Assembly (NCBI GenBank): GCA_023254755.1
Contig: JALRKU010000499.1
Location: 1-6,259 of the forward strand
Source of the DNA: Aeromicrobium sp.
GTDB taxonomy: Bacteria > Actinomycetota > Actinomycetes > Propionibacteriales > Nocardioidaceae
Length of the DNA: 6,259 bases
Direction: 5' to 3'
A program made the translations under genes and the position numbers. How positions within the stretch are numbered: the stretch's first letter is position 1; each line of letters begins with the position of its first letter. Below, in pieces: positions 1 to 6,219 of the stretch. A model generated the notes under the pieces. It did not search any database. It had not been told where the DNA came from and saw nothing but the letters and a program-made list of their open reading frames with translations.

Positions 1-570
1 CACCGCGGCGACCTCGACGTCGAGGTCGCGGCTGAGCAGGTGCTGGGTCGCGACCACCGTGACGGCGACACCGCGGTGCCGCAGGGCGCACGCGGTCTCG
101 AGCCCGAGTGGCCCCGCCCCGATCACGACGGCCCGCTCGGCGTTGAGCGTCGCGGCCGTGATGTCGCGGGCGTCGTCGAGCCGGCGCACGACGTGCGCTC
201 CGCGCGGAAGCTCGTCGCGCAGGCCGGGCACGGGCACGACGCGGGCGCGGGCTCCGGTCGCGAGCACCAGCACGTCGTACGCGACGTCGCCGTCGGTCGT
301 CTCGACGACCCGCCGCGGCCGATCGATGCCGAGCACCCTGACGCCGGTGCACACCTGCACGTTCTCGCCCGACGGGACGGGCAGCGTCAGCGTGGCCAGG
401 TCGGCGCGCCCCGCGACGAGCTCGGTGAGGAGCACGCGGTTGTAGGGCTCGCACTCCTCGTCGCCGAGCAGCACGACGTCGGCGGTCGGGTCGGCGCGCA
501 CCAGCTCGTCGACGAAGCGGCTGCCGACCATGCCGGCACCGACCACGACGACGCGACGCCCGCTGGTCAT
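1..570 (-). CDS. FAD/NAD(P)H-dependent oxidoreductase, N-terminal part (nitrate reductase electron-transfer subunit or NirB-like); cut by window edge
   Basis: Seen: an open frame of 190 codons from an ATG at 570-568 to base 1, with no stop, so the gene continues off the left edge. It begins MTSGRRVVVVGAGMVG. The first dinucleotide-binding motif G-A-G-M-V-G is at residues 11-16 (FAD). A PYNRVLLTE segment at 42-50 is typical of the NirB/NasB/rubredoxin-reductase-like flavoproteins. The LVLATGA motif is at 101-107, and a second motif G-A-G-P-L-G is at 151-156 followed by LETACALRHRG (NAD(P)H site). The ATG overlaps the nasA stop (ATGA) and has GAGAGGG 7 bases upstream. Known: assimilatory nitrate reductases of the Bacillus NasC type receive electrons from such a subunit (NasB), and NirB nitrite reductase begins with the same fold. 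Inference: cytoplasmic electron donor to NasA. The PYNR form and immediate coupling to nasA make me favour this over NirB, but the deciding C-terminus (a BFD-type [2Fe-2S] domain versus sirohaem and 4Fe-4S domains) is not visible. Confidence 0.88.
   Translation of the reverse strand, partial: MTSGRRVVVVGAGMVGSRFVDELVRADPTADVVLLGDEECEPYNRVLLTELVAGRADLATLTLPVPSGENVQVCTGVRVLGIDRPRRVVETTDGDVAYDVLVLATGARARVVPVPGLRDELPRGAHVVRRLDDARDITAATLNAERAVVIGAGPLGLETACALRHRGVAVTVVATQHLLSRDLDVEVAAV
8..29. repeat. Perfect 22-base palindrome inside the truncated FAD oxidoreductase gene
   Basis: Eleven-base arms (GCGACCTCGAC and its exact complement) meet without a spacer. The stretch encodes residues around RDLDVEVA. 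Alternating Asp/Glu and Val/Leu codons (GAC, CTC, GTC, GAG) generate such symmetry by themselves, so a function is doubtful. Confidence 0.35.
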
Positions 571-2663
571 GCGTGGACCCTCTCGACGCGCACCGCGCAC
601 ACCTTGAACTCCGGCATCCCCGAGACGGGGTCGGTCGCAGCACTCGTGAGCCCGTTCACCATGCCCTCGTCGGCGAAGTGGAACGGCACGAAGACCGTGT
701 CGGGCCGGACGTCGGCGCTGATCCTCGCCCGGGCCACGAGCGTGCCGCGGCTCGACGTGACCCTGACGTCCTCGCTGCCGTCGACCCCGAGGCGGTGCGC
801 GAGGACCGGGTGGATCTCGACGTGCGCGTGCGGCATCGAGTCGTTGAGCTTCGCGACCCGGCGGGTCTGCGCGCCCGACTGGTAGTGCTGCAGGACCCGG
901 CCCGTCACGAGCCACACGGGCGCGCCGTGGCGCAGCGGGTCGTCGGGGCCGACAGGTCGCACCGCGACCATGCGGGCCCGACCGGACGCCGTGGGGAACT
1001 CGTCGGCGAACAGTCGCGGGGTGCCGGGGTGGTCCTCGCTCGGGCACGGCCAGTACAGCGCCTCCCCCGCGTCGAGACGCTCGTAGCTGATGCCGCCGTA
1101 GTCCGCGCGACCGCCCGCGCTGGCGCGCCGCAGCTCGTCGAACACCTCGCGCGGATCGGTGGACCACGTGCCGGGCGCGTCGAGCCGCTGCGCGAGCTCG
1201 GCCATGACCTCGAGCTCGGACCTGACTCCGGGCGGCGGCGCCACCGCCCGGCGGCGACGCAGCACGCGCCCCTCGAGGCCCGTCATGGTGCCCTCCTCCT
1301 CGGCCCACTGGGTCACGGGCAGCACGTAGTCGGCCAGCAGTGCGGTCTCGGACGGCACGACGTCGCACACGACCAGCAGGTCCAGGGCGGCAAGGCCCTC
1401 CCGCACGACGGCGGCGTCGGGAGCGCTCACGACGACGTTGCTGCCGTGCACGAACAGGGCCCGTGGACCGCCGGGACGGCCGATCCCCCGCAGCAGCTCC
1501 ACCGCCGGCACCCCGGGTCCCGGGAGCACGTCGGGGTCGACGCCCCAGACCGCCGCCACGTGCTCGCGGGCCGCCGGGTCGGCGATCATCCGGTAGCCCG
1601 GCAGCTGATCGGCCTTCTGCCCGTGCTCGCGTCCGCCCTGACCGTTGCCCTGGCCGGTGATCGCTCCGTACCCGCCGCGCTCGGCCCCCACCAGCCCGAG
1701 CGCGAGTGCCAGGTTGATCGCTGCCGTCACGGTGTCGGTGCCGTCGACGTGCTGCTCCACGCCGCGCCCCGTGAGCACGAACGCGCCCCGCCCGCCGCGC
1801 GACGGACTCGCGGCGGCCAGCCGCTGGGCGACCCGACGCACCTGGGTCTCCGGCACCCCGGTCGTCGCGGCCACGCGCTCGGGCCACCACTCGGCGACGC
1901 TGCGCCGGACGGCGTCGAGACCCTCGACCCGCGCCGCCAGATAGGCGTCGTCGGCCAGTCCTTCGGCCAGGACCACGTGGAGCAGGCCGAGCAGCAGGAC
2001 CAGGTCGGTGCCGGGCACCGGCTGGACGTGCTCCCCCGCGCCGTCCTCGGTCAGGCGCGCGGTCGCGCTGCGGCGCGGATCGACGACGACCAGTCCGCCG
2101 CGCTCGCGCACCGGCCCGAGATGCTGCACCGCGGGCGGCATCGTGTCGGCCAGGTTGCTGCCGAGCAGCAGCACGACGTCGGCGTCACGCACGTCGGTCA
2201 GCGGGAACGGCAGGCCGCGGTCGACACCGAGCGAGCGGTTGGCCGCCGCCGCGGCGGACGACATGCAGAAGCGGCCGTTGTAGTCGATCGTGGGGGTGCG
2301 CAGCGCGAGCCGGGCGAACTTGCCCAGCTGGTACGCCTTCTCGTTCGTCAGGCCGCCACCGCCGAACACCGCCACGGCGTCGGTGCCGTGCTGCGCGCCG
2401 ACGGCCCGCACGCGCTCCGCGATGTCGTCGAGCGCCTCGTACCACTGCACCGTCTCGAACCGGTCCCCGACCCGCCGCAGCGGCTGCGTCAGGCGGTCCG
2501 GCACGCGCAGCAGCTCGGCGCTGGTCCAGCCCTTCTGGCACATGCCGCCGGCGTTGGTCGGGAAGTCCCGCGGCTCGGCGACGCCCGGGTCGTCGCCGAG
2601 CCCCGTCCCGGAGAGGGTCTGCGCGCACTGGAGCGCGCAGTACGGGCAGTGGGTGTCGGTCAC
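567..2663 (-). CDS. nasA: Assimilatory nitrate reductase catalytic subunit (molybdopterin, [4Fe-4S])
   Basis: Reduces nitrate to nitrite in the cytoplasm for nitrogen assimilation. Seen: 698 residues from a GTG start. Cys6, Cys9, Cys13 and Cys42 form the N-terminal [4Fe-4S] site (C-x2-C-x3-C-x28-C), followed by Lys44, the lysine that usually sits between the cluster and the cofactor. The segment NGRFCMSSA at 129-137 places Cys133 as the predicted molybdenum ligand. A glycine-rich GQGNGQGGREHGQKADQLPG stretch near 335-358 is characteristic of NarB/NasA-type enzymes. The C-terminal dinucleotide-binding domain starts near 575, with HYQSGAQTRRV at 593-603. There is no twin-arginine signal, so it is not the periplasmic Nap type. 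It lacks the C-terminal [2Fe-2S] extension of the Klebsiella NasA type, and its length fits cyanobacterial NarB or Bacillus NasC. The GTG lies inside the end of narK (GTGA overlap), and the same frame stays open far upstream across narK, so a naive call would start much too early. It could equally be named narB or nasC. Confidence 0.95.
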   Translation of the reverse strand: MTDTHCPYCALQCAQTLSGTGLGDDPGVAEPRDFPTNAGGMCQKGWTSAELLRVPDRLTQPLRRVGDRFETVQWYEALDDIAERVRAVGAQHGTDAVAVFGGGGLTNEKAYQLGKFARLALRTPTIDYNGRFCMSSAAAAANRSLGVDRGLPFPLTDVRDADVVLLLGSNLADTMPPAVQHLGPVRERGGLVVVDPRRSATARLTEDGAGEHVQPVPGTDLVLLLGLLHVVLAEGLADDAYLAARVEGLDAVRRSVAEWWPERVAATTGVPETQVRRVAQRLAAASPSRGGRGAFVLTGRGVEQHVDGTDTVTAAINLALALGLVGAERGGYGAITGQGNGQGGREHGQKADQLPGYRMIADPAAREHVAAVWGVDPDVLPGPGVPAVELLRGIGRPGGPRALFVHGSNVVVSAPDAAVVREGLAALDLLVVCDVVPSETALLADYVLPVTQWAEEEGTMTGLEGRVLRRRRAVAPPPGVRSELEVMAELAQRLDAPGTWSTDPREVFDELRRASAGGRADYGGISYERLDAGEALYWPCPSEDHPGTPRLFADEFPTASGRARMVAVRPVGPDDPLRHGAPVWLVTGRVLQHYQSGAQTRRVAKLNDSMPHAHVEIHPVLAHRLGVDGSEDVRVTSSRGTLVARARISADVRPDTVFVPFHFADEGMVNGLTSAATDPVSGMPEFKVCAVRVERVHA
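578..584 (-). promoter_or_regulatory. Ribosome binding site of the truncated FAD oxidoreductase
   Basis: GAGAGGG, 7 bases before the ATG at 570-568, lies inside the last codons of nasA. It fixes the start of the gene that runs off the window and fits translational coupling through the ATGA overlap. Confidence 0.65.
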
Positions 2664-4207
2664 ACGCCGGCCTTCGCCATCTCGGACCCCTTGCGCAGGT
2701 AGGTCGCCCAGGTCACCGCGAGGCACACGACGTAGAACCCCGCGAAGATCCAGAAGGCGGTCCGCGTCGCCGAGACGGGGTCGGCGACCCACGGGGCCGA
2801 GAACGTGATCGGGATGAGGAAGCCGCCCAGTGCGCCGACCGCGCCGGCGATGCCGATGACGGCCGAGGCCTCCTTGGTCGACGCGGCGACCGCGGCGTCG
2901 CGCTCGGCACCTTCCGCGGTGCCCACGACCGCACGCTGGCGACGGATCAGCGGGATCATCCGGTACGTCGACCCGTTGCCGATGCCGGTCGCGGCGAACA
3001 CGAACAGGAACGCCAGCAGGAACCACACGAACACGCCCTCGTTGTGCTCCACTGCGGCCCGGACCGCGGCCGAGTACTCGAACGTGGCCGGATCGGGCGC
3101 CGGTGCGTCGGCGGCCGGCTTCGGCACCGGGTGCAGCCGCGAGAGCGCCGCGAGGATGCCGAGCGTGCCGACGATCATGGCGACGAACGTCGCGAGCGTG
3201 ACCCGCGCACCACCGAAGCGGTCCGCCAGCCAGCCACCGAGCGGCCGCGTGAACGAGCCGACGAGGGCGCCGAGGAACGCGTAGTAGGCGAAGTTGATGC
3301 CGATGCCCGGCACCTGGGGCAGCGGCTGGTTGAAGAAGTTGATCTTGATCAGCAGCGGCATCGCGGCCGAGTAGCCGATGAACGAGCCGAACGTGCCGAT
3401 GTACAGGAACGACATGATCCAGGTGTGGCGGTCGCGCACCACCGCGAGCTGCTGGCGAGGCCGCGAGTAGGCCGTCGCGAGGTTGTTCATGAAGAAGTAG
3501 GCGGCGACCGCCGCGACCACGGCCAGCGCTGCGTAGAGGTACCCGACCCGCTGCAGGACGATGCCCTCCTGGCTCGCCTTCACCAGCCCGAAGGCCCCCG
3601 CACCGCCCACGATGATCGGCAGGAAGAACTGGATGACCGAGACGCCCAGGTTGCCGCCGGCCGCATTGAGCCCGAGCGCGGCGCCCTTGTGGCGCATCGG
3701 GTAGAAGAAGTTGATGCTGGCCATCGACGACGCGAAGTTGCCGCCGCCCACGCCCGCCGTCGCGGCGATGACGATGAACACCCAGTAGGGAGTGTCGGGC
3801 CGCTGCACGAAATGGGCGAACAGCAGCGTCGGGACCACGAGCATCAGCGCGCTGAACACGGCCCAGTTCCGACCACCGAACTTCGGCACCGCGAAGGTGT
3901 ACGGCAGCCGCAGCAGCGAGCCGACGAGGTTGGGCACCGCGACGAGCCAGAACAGCTGCTGCGGGCTGAACCCGAAGCCGACCTTGGCGAGCATCGCGGC
4001 CGCGGCGCTCCACAGCAGCCACACGGAGAAGCCCAGGTGCTCGCCGAACACGGACCAGATGAGGTTCCGCCGCGCGACGGTGCGACCCGTCGCGTCCCAG
4101 AACGCCGGGTTCTCGGGATCCCACTCGTCGATCCACCGCCCGGTGCGTCGGTGCGGGGGTCCGACGTCGTGGGTGGACTGGGTCGGACTGTCGATGGTGC
4201 TGGTCAT
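2660..4207 (-). CDS. narK: Nitrate/nitrite transporter, major facilitator superfamily (NarK/NNP family)
   Basis: Membrane transporter that brings nitrate in and/or moves nitrite out; in front of nasA, nitrate uptake for assimilation is the likely role. Seen: 515 residues with about 12 hydrophobic segments (by eye near 53-75, 83-105, 115-133, 141-165, 175-200, 222-240, 262-284, 303-320, 335-355, 392-415, 447-470, 484-502) after a hydrophilic cytoplasmic tail of about 50 residues with the WIDEWDPENPAFWDATG signature of actinobacterial NarK. Both nitrate-signature motifs are present: GVGGGNFASSM at 152-162 and GIGNGSTYRMIP at 408-419. Arg100 (in LLRLPYT) and Arg321 (in TRPLGGW) match the two substrate-binding arginines known from E. 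coli NarK. The loop after segment 9 (about 357-390) is long and Ala/Pro-rich. The start is set by GGGAG 6 bases upstream of the ATG. The stop TGA overlaps the nasA GTG. Direction of transport (symport versus antiport) cannot be told. Confidence 0.95.
   Translation of the reverse strand: MTSTIDSPTQSTHDVGPPHRRTGRWIDEWDPENPAFWDATGRTVARRNLIWSVFGEHLGFSVWLLWSAAAAMLAKVGFGFSPQQLFWLVAVPNLVGSLLRLPYTFAVPKFGGRNWAVFSALMLVVPTLLFAHFVQRPDTPYWVFIVIAATAGVGGGNFASSMASINFFYPMRHKGAALGLNAAGGNLGVSVIQFFLPIIVGGAGAFGLVKASQEGIVLQRVGYLYAALAVVAAVAAYFFMNNLATAYSRPRQQLAVVRDRHTWIMSFLYIGTFGSFIGYSAAMPLLIKINFFNQPLPQVPGIGINFAYYAFLGALVGSFTRPLGGWLADRFGGARVTLATFVAMIVGTLGILAALSRLHPVPKPAADAPAPDPATFEYSAAVRAAVEHNEGVFVWFLLAFLFVFAATGIGNGSTYRMIPLIRRQRAVVGTAEGAERDAAVAASTKEASAVIGIAGAVGALGGFLIPITFSAPWVADPVSATRTAFWIFAGFYVVCLAVTWATYLRKGSEMAKAGV
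2671..2675 (-). promoter_or_regulatory. Ribosome binding site of nasA, inside narK
   Basis: GAAGG lies 7 bases upstream of the GTG at 2663-2661, inside the last codons of narK. Together with the GTGA stop/start overlap it supports this GTG rather than any upstream codon. The protein begins directly with the cysteine cluster expected at the N-terminus of the family. Confidence 0.6.
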
Positions 4208-4213
4208 GACGCG

Positions 4214-4218
4214 CTCCC
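4214..4218 (-). promoter_or_regulatory. Ribosome binding site of narK
   Basis: GGGAG with a 6-base gap to the ATG at 4207-4205. It supports this start. The residues that follow lead into the conserved WDPENPAF region at a normal distance for actinobacterial NarK. Confidence 0.6.
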
Positions 4219-4375
4219 GATGGGTCCCGCCCCGGCCCTGAACCGGAGTCGATGCCCAGGACCGTAGGAATCGCGTGTTTCGTCGGGCTCCCCGGCGCCG
4301 TCAGGGCTGGGTAACAGTCGGCGCACACCCCCGCCGCGGCCGGTGTGAGGTCGCTCGACGGGGGTCATGACCGGC

Positions 4376-4405
4376 ACGATAGGGCCGCCGTGTTCCGGTC
4401 CGGAA
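4376..4405 (-). promoter_or_regulatory. Possible narK promoter (weak -35/-10 pair)
   Basis: TTCCGG (4405-4400) and TATCGT (4381-4376) are separated by 18 bases on the minus strand. The -10 keeps the T-A...T positions; the -35 matches TTGACA poorly, as is common for regulated actinobacterial promoters. If used, transcription would start near 4370, giving a leader of about 160 bases before narK. Low certainty: in DNA this rich in G and C, such pairs arise by chance. Confidence 0.25.
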
Positions 4406-4406
4406 C
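4392..4406. promoter_or_regulatory. Perfect 15-base palindrome, candidate operator of the nitrate operon
   Basis: GTTCCGG-T-CCGGAAC has 7-base perfect arms around a single central base, about 185 bases upstream of narK and in non-coding DNA. It overlaps the -35 position of the promoter-like pair at 4376-4405. Two-fold symmetry of this size is what a dimeric regulator would bind. I do not recognise the word as the box of a named regulator. Binding is inference only. Confidence 0.45.
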
Positions 4407-4429
4407 CCGATCGATGTCGGCACCGTCAC

Positions 4430-4468
4430 GGGCTCCTCACCTCGGGGTGGCCGACACCGTGAGGGCCC
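4430..4468 (-). terminator. Strong hairpin after the hydroxylase, candidate terminator without a U-run
   Basis: On the minus strand the outer arms GGGC and CCTCAC (4468-4459) pair with GTGAGG and GCCC (4440-4430), with one bulged base. An inner GGTG/CACC stem (4458-4455 with 4449-4446) extends it around a 5-base loop, with an unpaired 5-base internal bulge on one side. The structure begins 22 bases after the hydroxylase stop. No T-run follows, so it is not a classic intrinsic terminator, but such stems are common at actinobacterial gene ends. It could instead be a transcript-stabilising or regulatory stem. Confidence 0.4.
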
Positions 4469-4490
4469 GTTCAGGCAGGGTCGGCTGCCG

Positions 4491-6167
4491 TCACGCTGCG
4501 CCTGCCACGTCCGGGCTGCTCGCGCGCCCGGAGGCCATGGCCAGGACGGCCGCCGCGTCGACGACCTCGTTCCCCCGCCATGCCACGTGCTGGTCAGGCC
4601 GCACCAGGACCATCGCGGCACCGCACTTGACCCGCAGCGCCAGGCTGTTCAGCTCGAGCACGTCGAGCGGTACACCGGCGATCGCCGCAGCCTGCCGCAT
4701 CTCGTCGATCCCAGCACCCGCCGACGGTGCCGCGAGCAGGGTGAGACCGACTCCCAGGTGGTCGTACAACGACGAGCCGTCGTCGAGCCAGACATGGGGA
4801 AGGCGGTGTCCTGGCGTCGCGCTCGGCGTGTACGTCATCGACGACCAGGGAGCCACCTCGCTCTCGTCGACGGCCACAGCAGAGCTGACGTAGCGCTGAT
4901 CGAGGGTGATGCCGCGCGCCACGTACTGGAGCTTGGTGCCCTGCCACAGGCGGTCACCCCAGGCCCGGCGCATCGACTCGGCCTCGACTCCTGGGGCGTC
5001 GACGTCGACGCCCGACATCTCCTCGATGATGCTGCGTGCCGTCCCGACGAAGCGGGCCACGTTGCTCGACGCCTCCGTGGCGTTCGTGACCGCGATCGGC
5101 CGCCGCTCCGGGCCGTAGGTGTCGAGCAGGGCGTCGTCGGCCCAGCCGTTGACCACCGCTCCGAGCTTCCACCCCAGGTTGACGGCGTCACCGAAGCCGG
5201 AGTTCATGTTGTGTCCCCCGAAGGGGGCGTAGAGGTGCGCGGCGTCGCCAGCGATGAACAACCGACCGGCGCGGTAGTCATCGGCGATGCGCTCGTGGAT
5301 CTTGTAGGCGCCGGCGAAGACGACCTCGAAGGGGCGGTCCGCACCGATGATGCGCCGAACGATGGCCGAGACGTCGAGGGTGTCGACGTCGACGTCGACC
5401 GGATAGCCCGCCACGTGCGCGCACCACGTCTCGCGATCGATGGGGACGACGAGCGCACTGCCCGTCGGCGACGTGAGACTGGTGAACGCCGCCGGAGTCG
5501 GGCCCACTTCGTCCAGCAGTCCCTCAGCACGGAAGTGGAGCAACAGATTGGCCGCGATACCACCGCGGCCCGATCGCTCGATGCCAGCGGTCGACCGCAC
5601 GAGGCTCTGCGGGCCGTCGGCTCCCACGACATAGGTCGCGCGCACGGTGGTCACGTCTCCCGTCGCCTGGTCCGTCAGGGCGACGGCGACGCCGTCCTGC
5701 TCGGTGGTGATCTCGTCCACGGTCACGCCGTCGCGATAGACCGCACCGGACTCGATCAGCGCGGCGCGCATCACCCGAAGCGTGTCCGGCTGCATGATGA
5801 CCTGCGCTCCCTCGGAGACGTCGTCGCCTTCCTCAGCCGCACGGAAGTCGAATCCGTCGCGGTAGTGCCCGAGGTCCCTGCCCGACAGCGACGTGGCGAA
5901 CGTGACGCCCTTCCGCCAGCCCTCTGGTGTGGTCGCGGCGGCGCGGATGTCACCCGCGATCCCCCAACGGCGCATGAACTCCAGGGTGCGCGGATTGAGG
6001 AACATCGCCTTCACCGGGTAACGCGGCGTGATCGCGTCCTTCTCGAGGATCAAGCACTTCACACCGTGGCGCCTCAGCTCGAGACCCACCGCACACCCGA
6101 CCGGACCGCCACCCACCACGATCACGTCCCACGCCGTGACCTCGTCCACCCGCACCGCTGACTCCAT
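4491..6167 (-). CDS. FAD-dependent aromatic-ring monooxygenase (PheA/TfdB/MhpA type), substrate unknown
   Basis: A single-component flavin hydroxylase that would use NAD(P)H and O2 to hydroxylate an aromatic or polyketide-like ring in the cytoplasm. Seen: 558 residues, the normal length for the PheA/TfdB group. The FAD motif G-G-G-P-V-G is at 19-24 with Glu42 closing the second strand (ribose contact). The DG motif G-A-D-G is at 182-185, and the GD motif G-D-A-A-H at 307-311 is followed by APFGGHNMNSGFGDAVNLGW. The C-terminal ~100 residues have the thioredoxin-like pattern of this group, ending with VLVRPDQHVAWRG. The loop after the GD motif reads GG-HN-MN where many relatives have GG-xG-MN. 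The start at ATG 6167-6165 is chosen over an in-frame ATG at 6230 because GAGAGGG lies 6 bases upstream and the 21 extra residues are not family-like. To my eye its GC content is somewhat lower than that of the nitrate genes. No neighbour reveals the pathway. Confidence 0.9.
   Translation of the reverse strand: MESAVRVDEVTAWDVIVVGGGPVGCAVGLELRRHGVKCLILEKDAITPRYPVKAMFLNPRTLEFMRRWGIAGDIRAAATTPEGWRKGVTFATSLSGRDLGHYRDGFDFRAAEEGDDVSEGAQVIMQPDTLRVMRAALIESGAVYRDGVTVDEITTEQDGVAVALTDQATGDVTTVRATYVVGADGPQSLVRSTAGIERSGRGGIAANLLLHFRAEGLLDEVGPTPAAFTSLTSPTGSALVVPIDRETWCAHVAGYPVDVDVDTLDVSAIVRRIIGADRPFEVVFAGAYKIHERIADDYRAGRLFIAGDAAHLYAPFGGHNMNSGFGDAVNLGWKLGAVVNGWADDALLDTYGPERRPIAVTNATEASSNVARFVGTARSIIEEMSGVDVDAPGVEAESMRRAWGDRLWQGTKLQYVARGITLDQRYVSSAVAVDESEVAPWSSMTYTPSATPGHRLPHVWLDDGSSLYDHLGVGLTLLAAPSAGAGIDEMRQAAAIAGVPLDVLELNSLALRVKCGAAMVLVRPDQHVAWRGNEVVDAAAVLAMASGRASSPDVAGAA
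4994..5013. repeat. Perfect 20-base palindrome inside the hydroxylase gene
   Basis: Ten-base arms (GGGCGTCGAC and its complement) meet without a spacer, over codons for GVDVDAP. It consists largely of two GTCGAC words, which is what Val-Asp repeats produce when GTC and GAC are preferred codons. Probably a by-product of coding. Confidence 0.3.
5382..5399. repeat. Three tandem GTCGAC hexamers in the hydroxylase gene
   Basis: GTCGAC occurs three times head to tail and encodes Val-Asp-Val-Asp-Val-Asp at about residues 257-262 of the hydroxylase. It is in frame and needs no explanation beyond codon preference, although such a run could vary in copy number between strains. Confidence 0.4.
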
Positions 6168-6173
6168 GTCGCA

Positions 6174-6180
6174 CCCTCTC
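6174..6180 (-). promoter_or_regulatory. Ribosome binding site deciding the hydroxylase start
   Basis: GAGAGGG is 6 bases before the ATG at 6167-6165. It argues against the longer in-frame start at 6230, which would also place the 6220-6238 inverted repeat partly inside the coding region. Confidence 0.65.
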
Positions 6181-6219
6181 GTCGCAGATCCTCTGACCTT
6201 GACGTCGACCCTAGGTACG

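Larger units (their letters stand above)
4208..4490 (-). promoter_or_regulatory. Intergenic control region between the hydroxylase and narK
   Basis: This 283-base gap separates two genes read in the same direction. From the upstream side it contains a hairpin just past the hydroxylase stop (4430-4468), a perfect palindrome (4392-4406), a weak promoter-like pair (4376-4405), a 10-base palindrome GGTCATGACC (4363-4372), and about 150 further bases with a small hairpin near 4283-4299 (7-base arms with one mismatch, 3-base loop). I recognise no known riboswitch or leader family. Its role as the narK-nasA operon promoter is inferred from position: nothing downstream has room for a promoter of its own, because narK, nasA and the next gene overlap. 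Confidence 0.6.

Noticed and set aside
40..885. 281-codon plus-strand frame across the left edge and the end of nasA
   Set aside because: It crosses two genes read in the opposite direction, has no recognisable domain, and is explained by GC-rich antisense composition.
573..2702. 709-codon open frame on the plus strand
   Set aside because: It lies opposite nasA, and its product is His/Arg/Asp-rich with no recognisable motif. Long antisense frames are expected opposite GC-rich genes whose third positions are mostly G or C.
3044..4267. 407-codon open frame on the plus strand
   Set aside because: Antisense shadow of narK with a charged, motif-free product; the minus strand has the complete transporter.
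4263..4319. GlnR-like words (GTTAC and GAAAC) in the narK leader
   Set aside because: The 5-base words are present, but the spacing does not give the 11-base alternation of GTnAC and GAAAC expected of an actinobacterial GlnR site; the partner positions read CTGAC and GGGAG. Too weak to call.
4301..4621. 106-codon minus-strand frame covering the gap and the hydroxylase 3' end
   Set aside because: Out of frame with the hydroxylase over half its length, with an Arg/Pro/Trp-rich product without motifs; it is a readthrough shadow.
4587..6161. 524-codon open frame on the plus strand
   Set aside because: Antisense shadow of the hydroxylase gene; composition is Arg/His/Asp-rich and no family motif is visible, whereas the minus-strand frame has three flavoprotein motifs.
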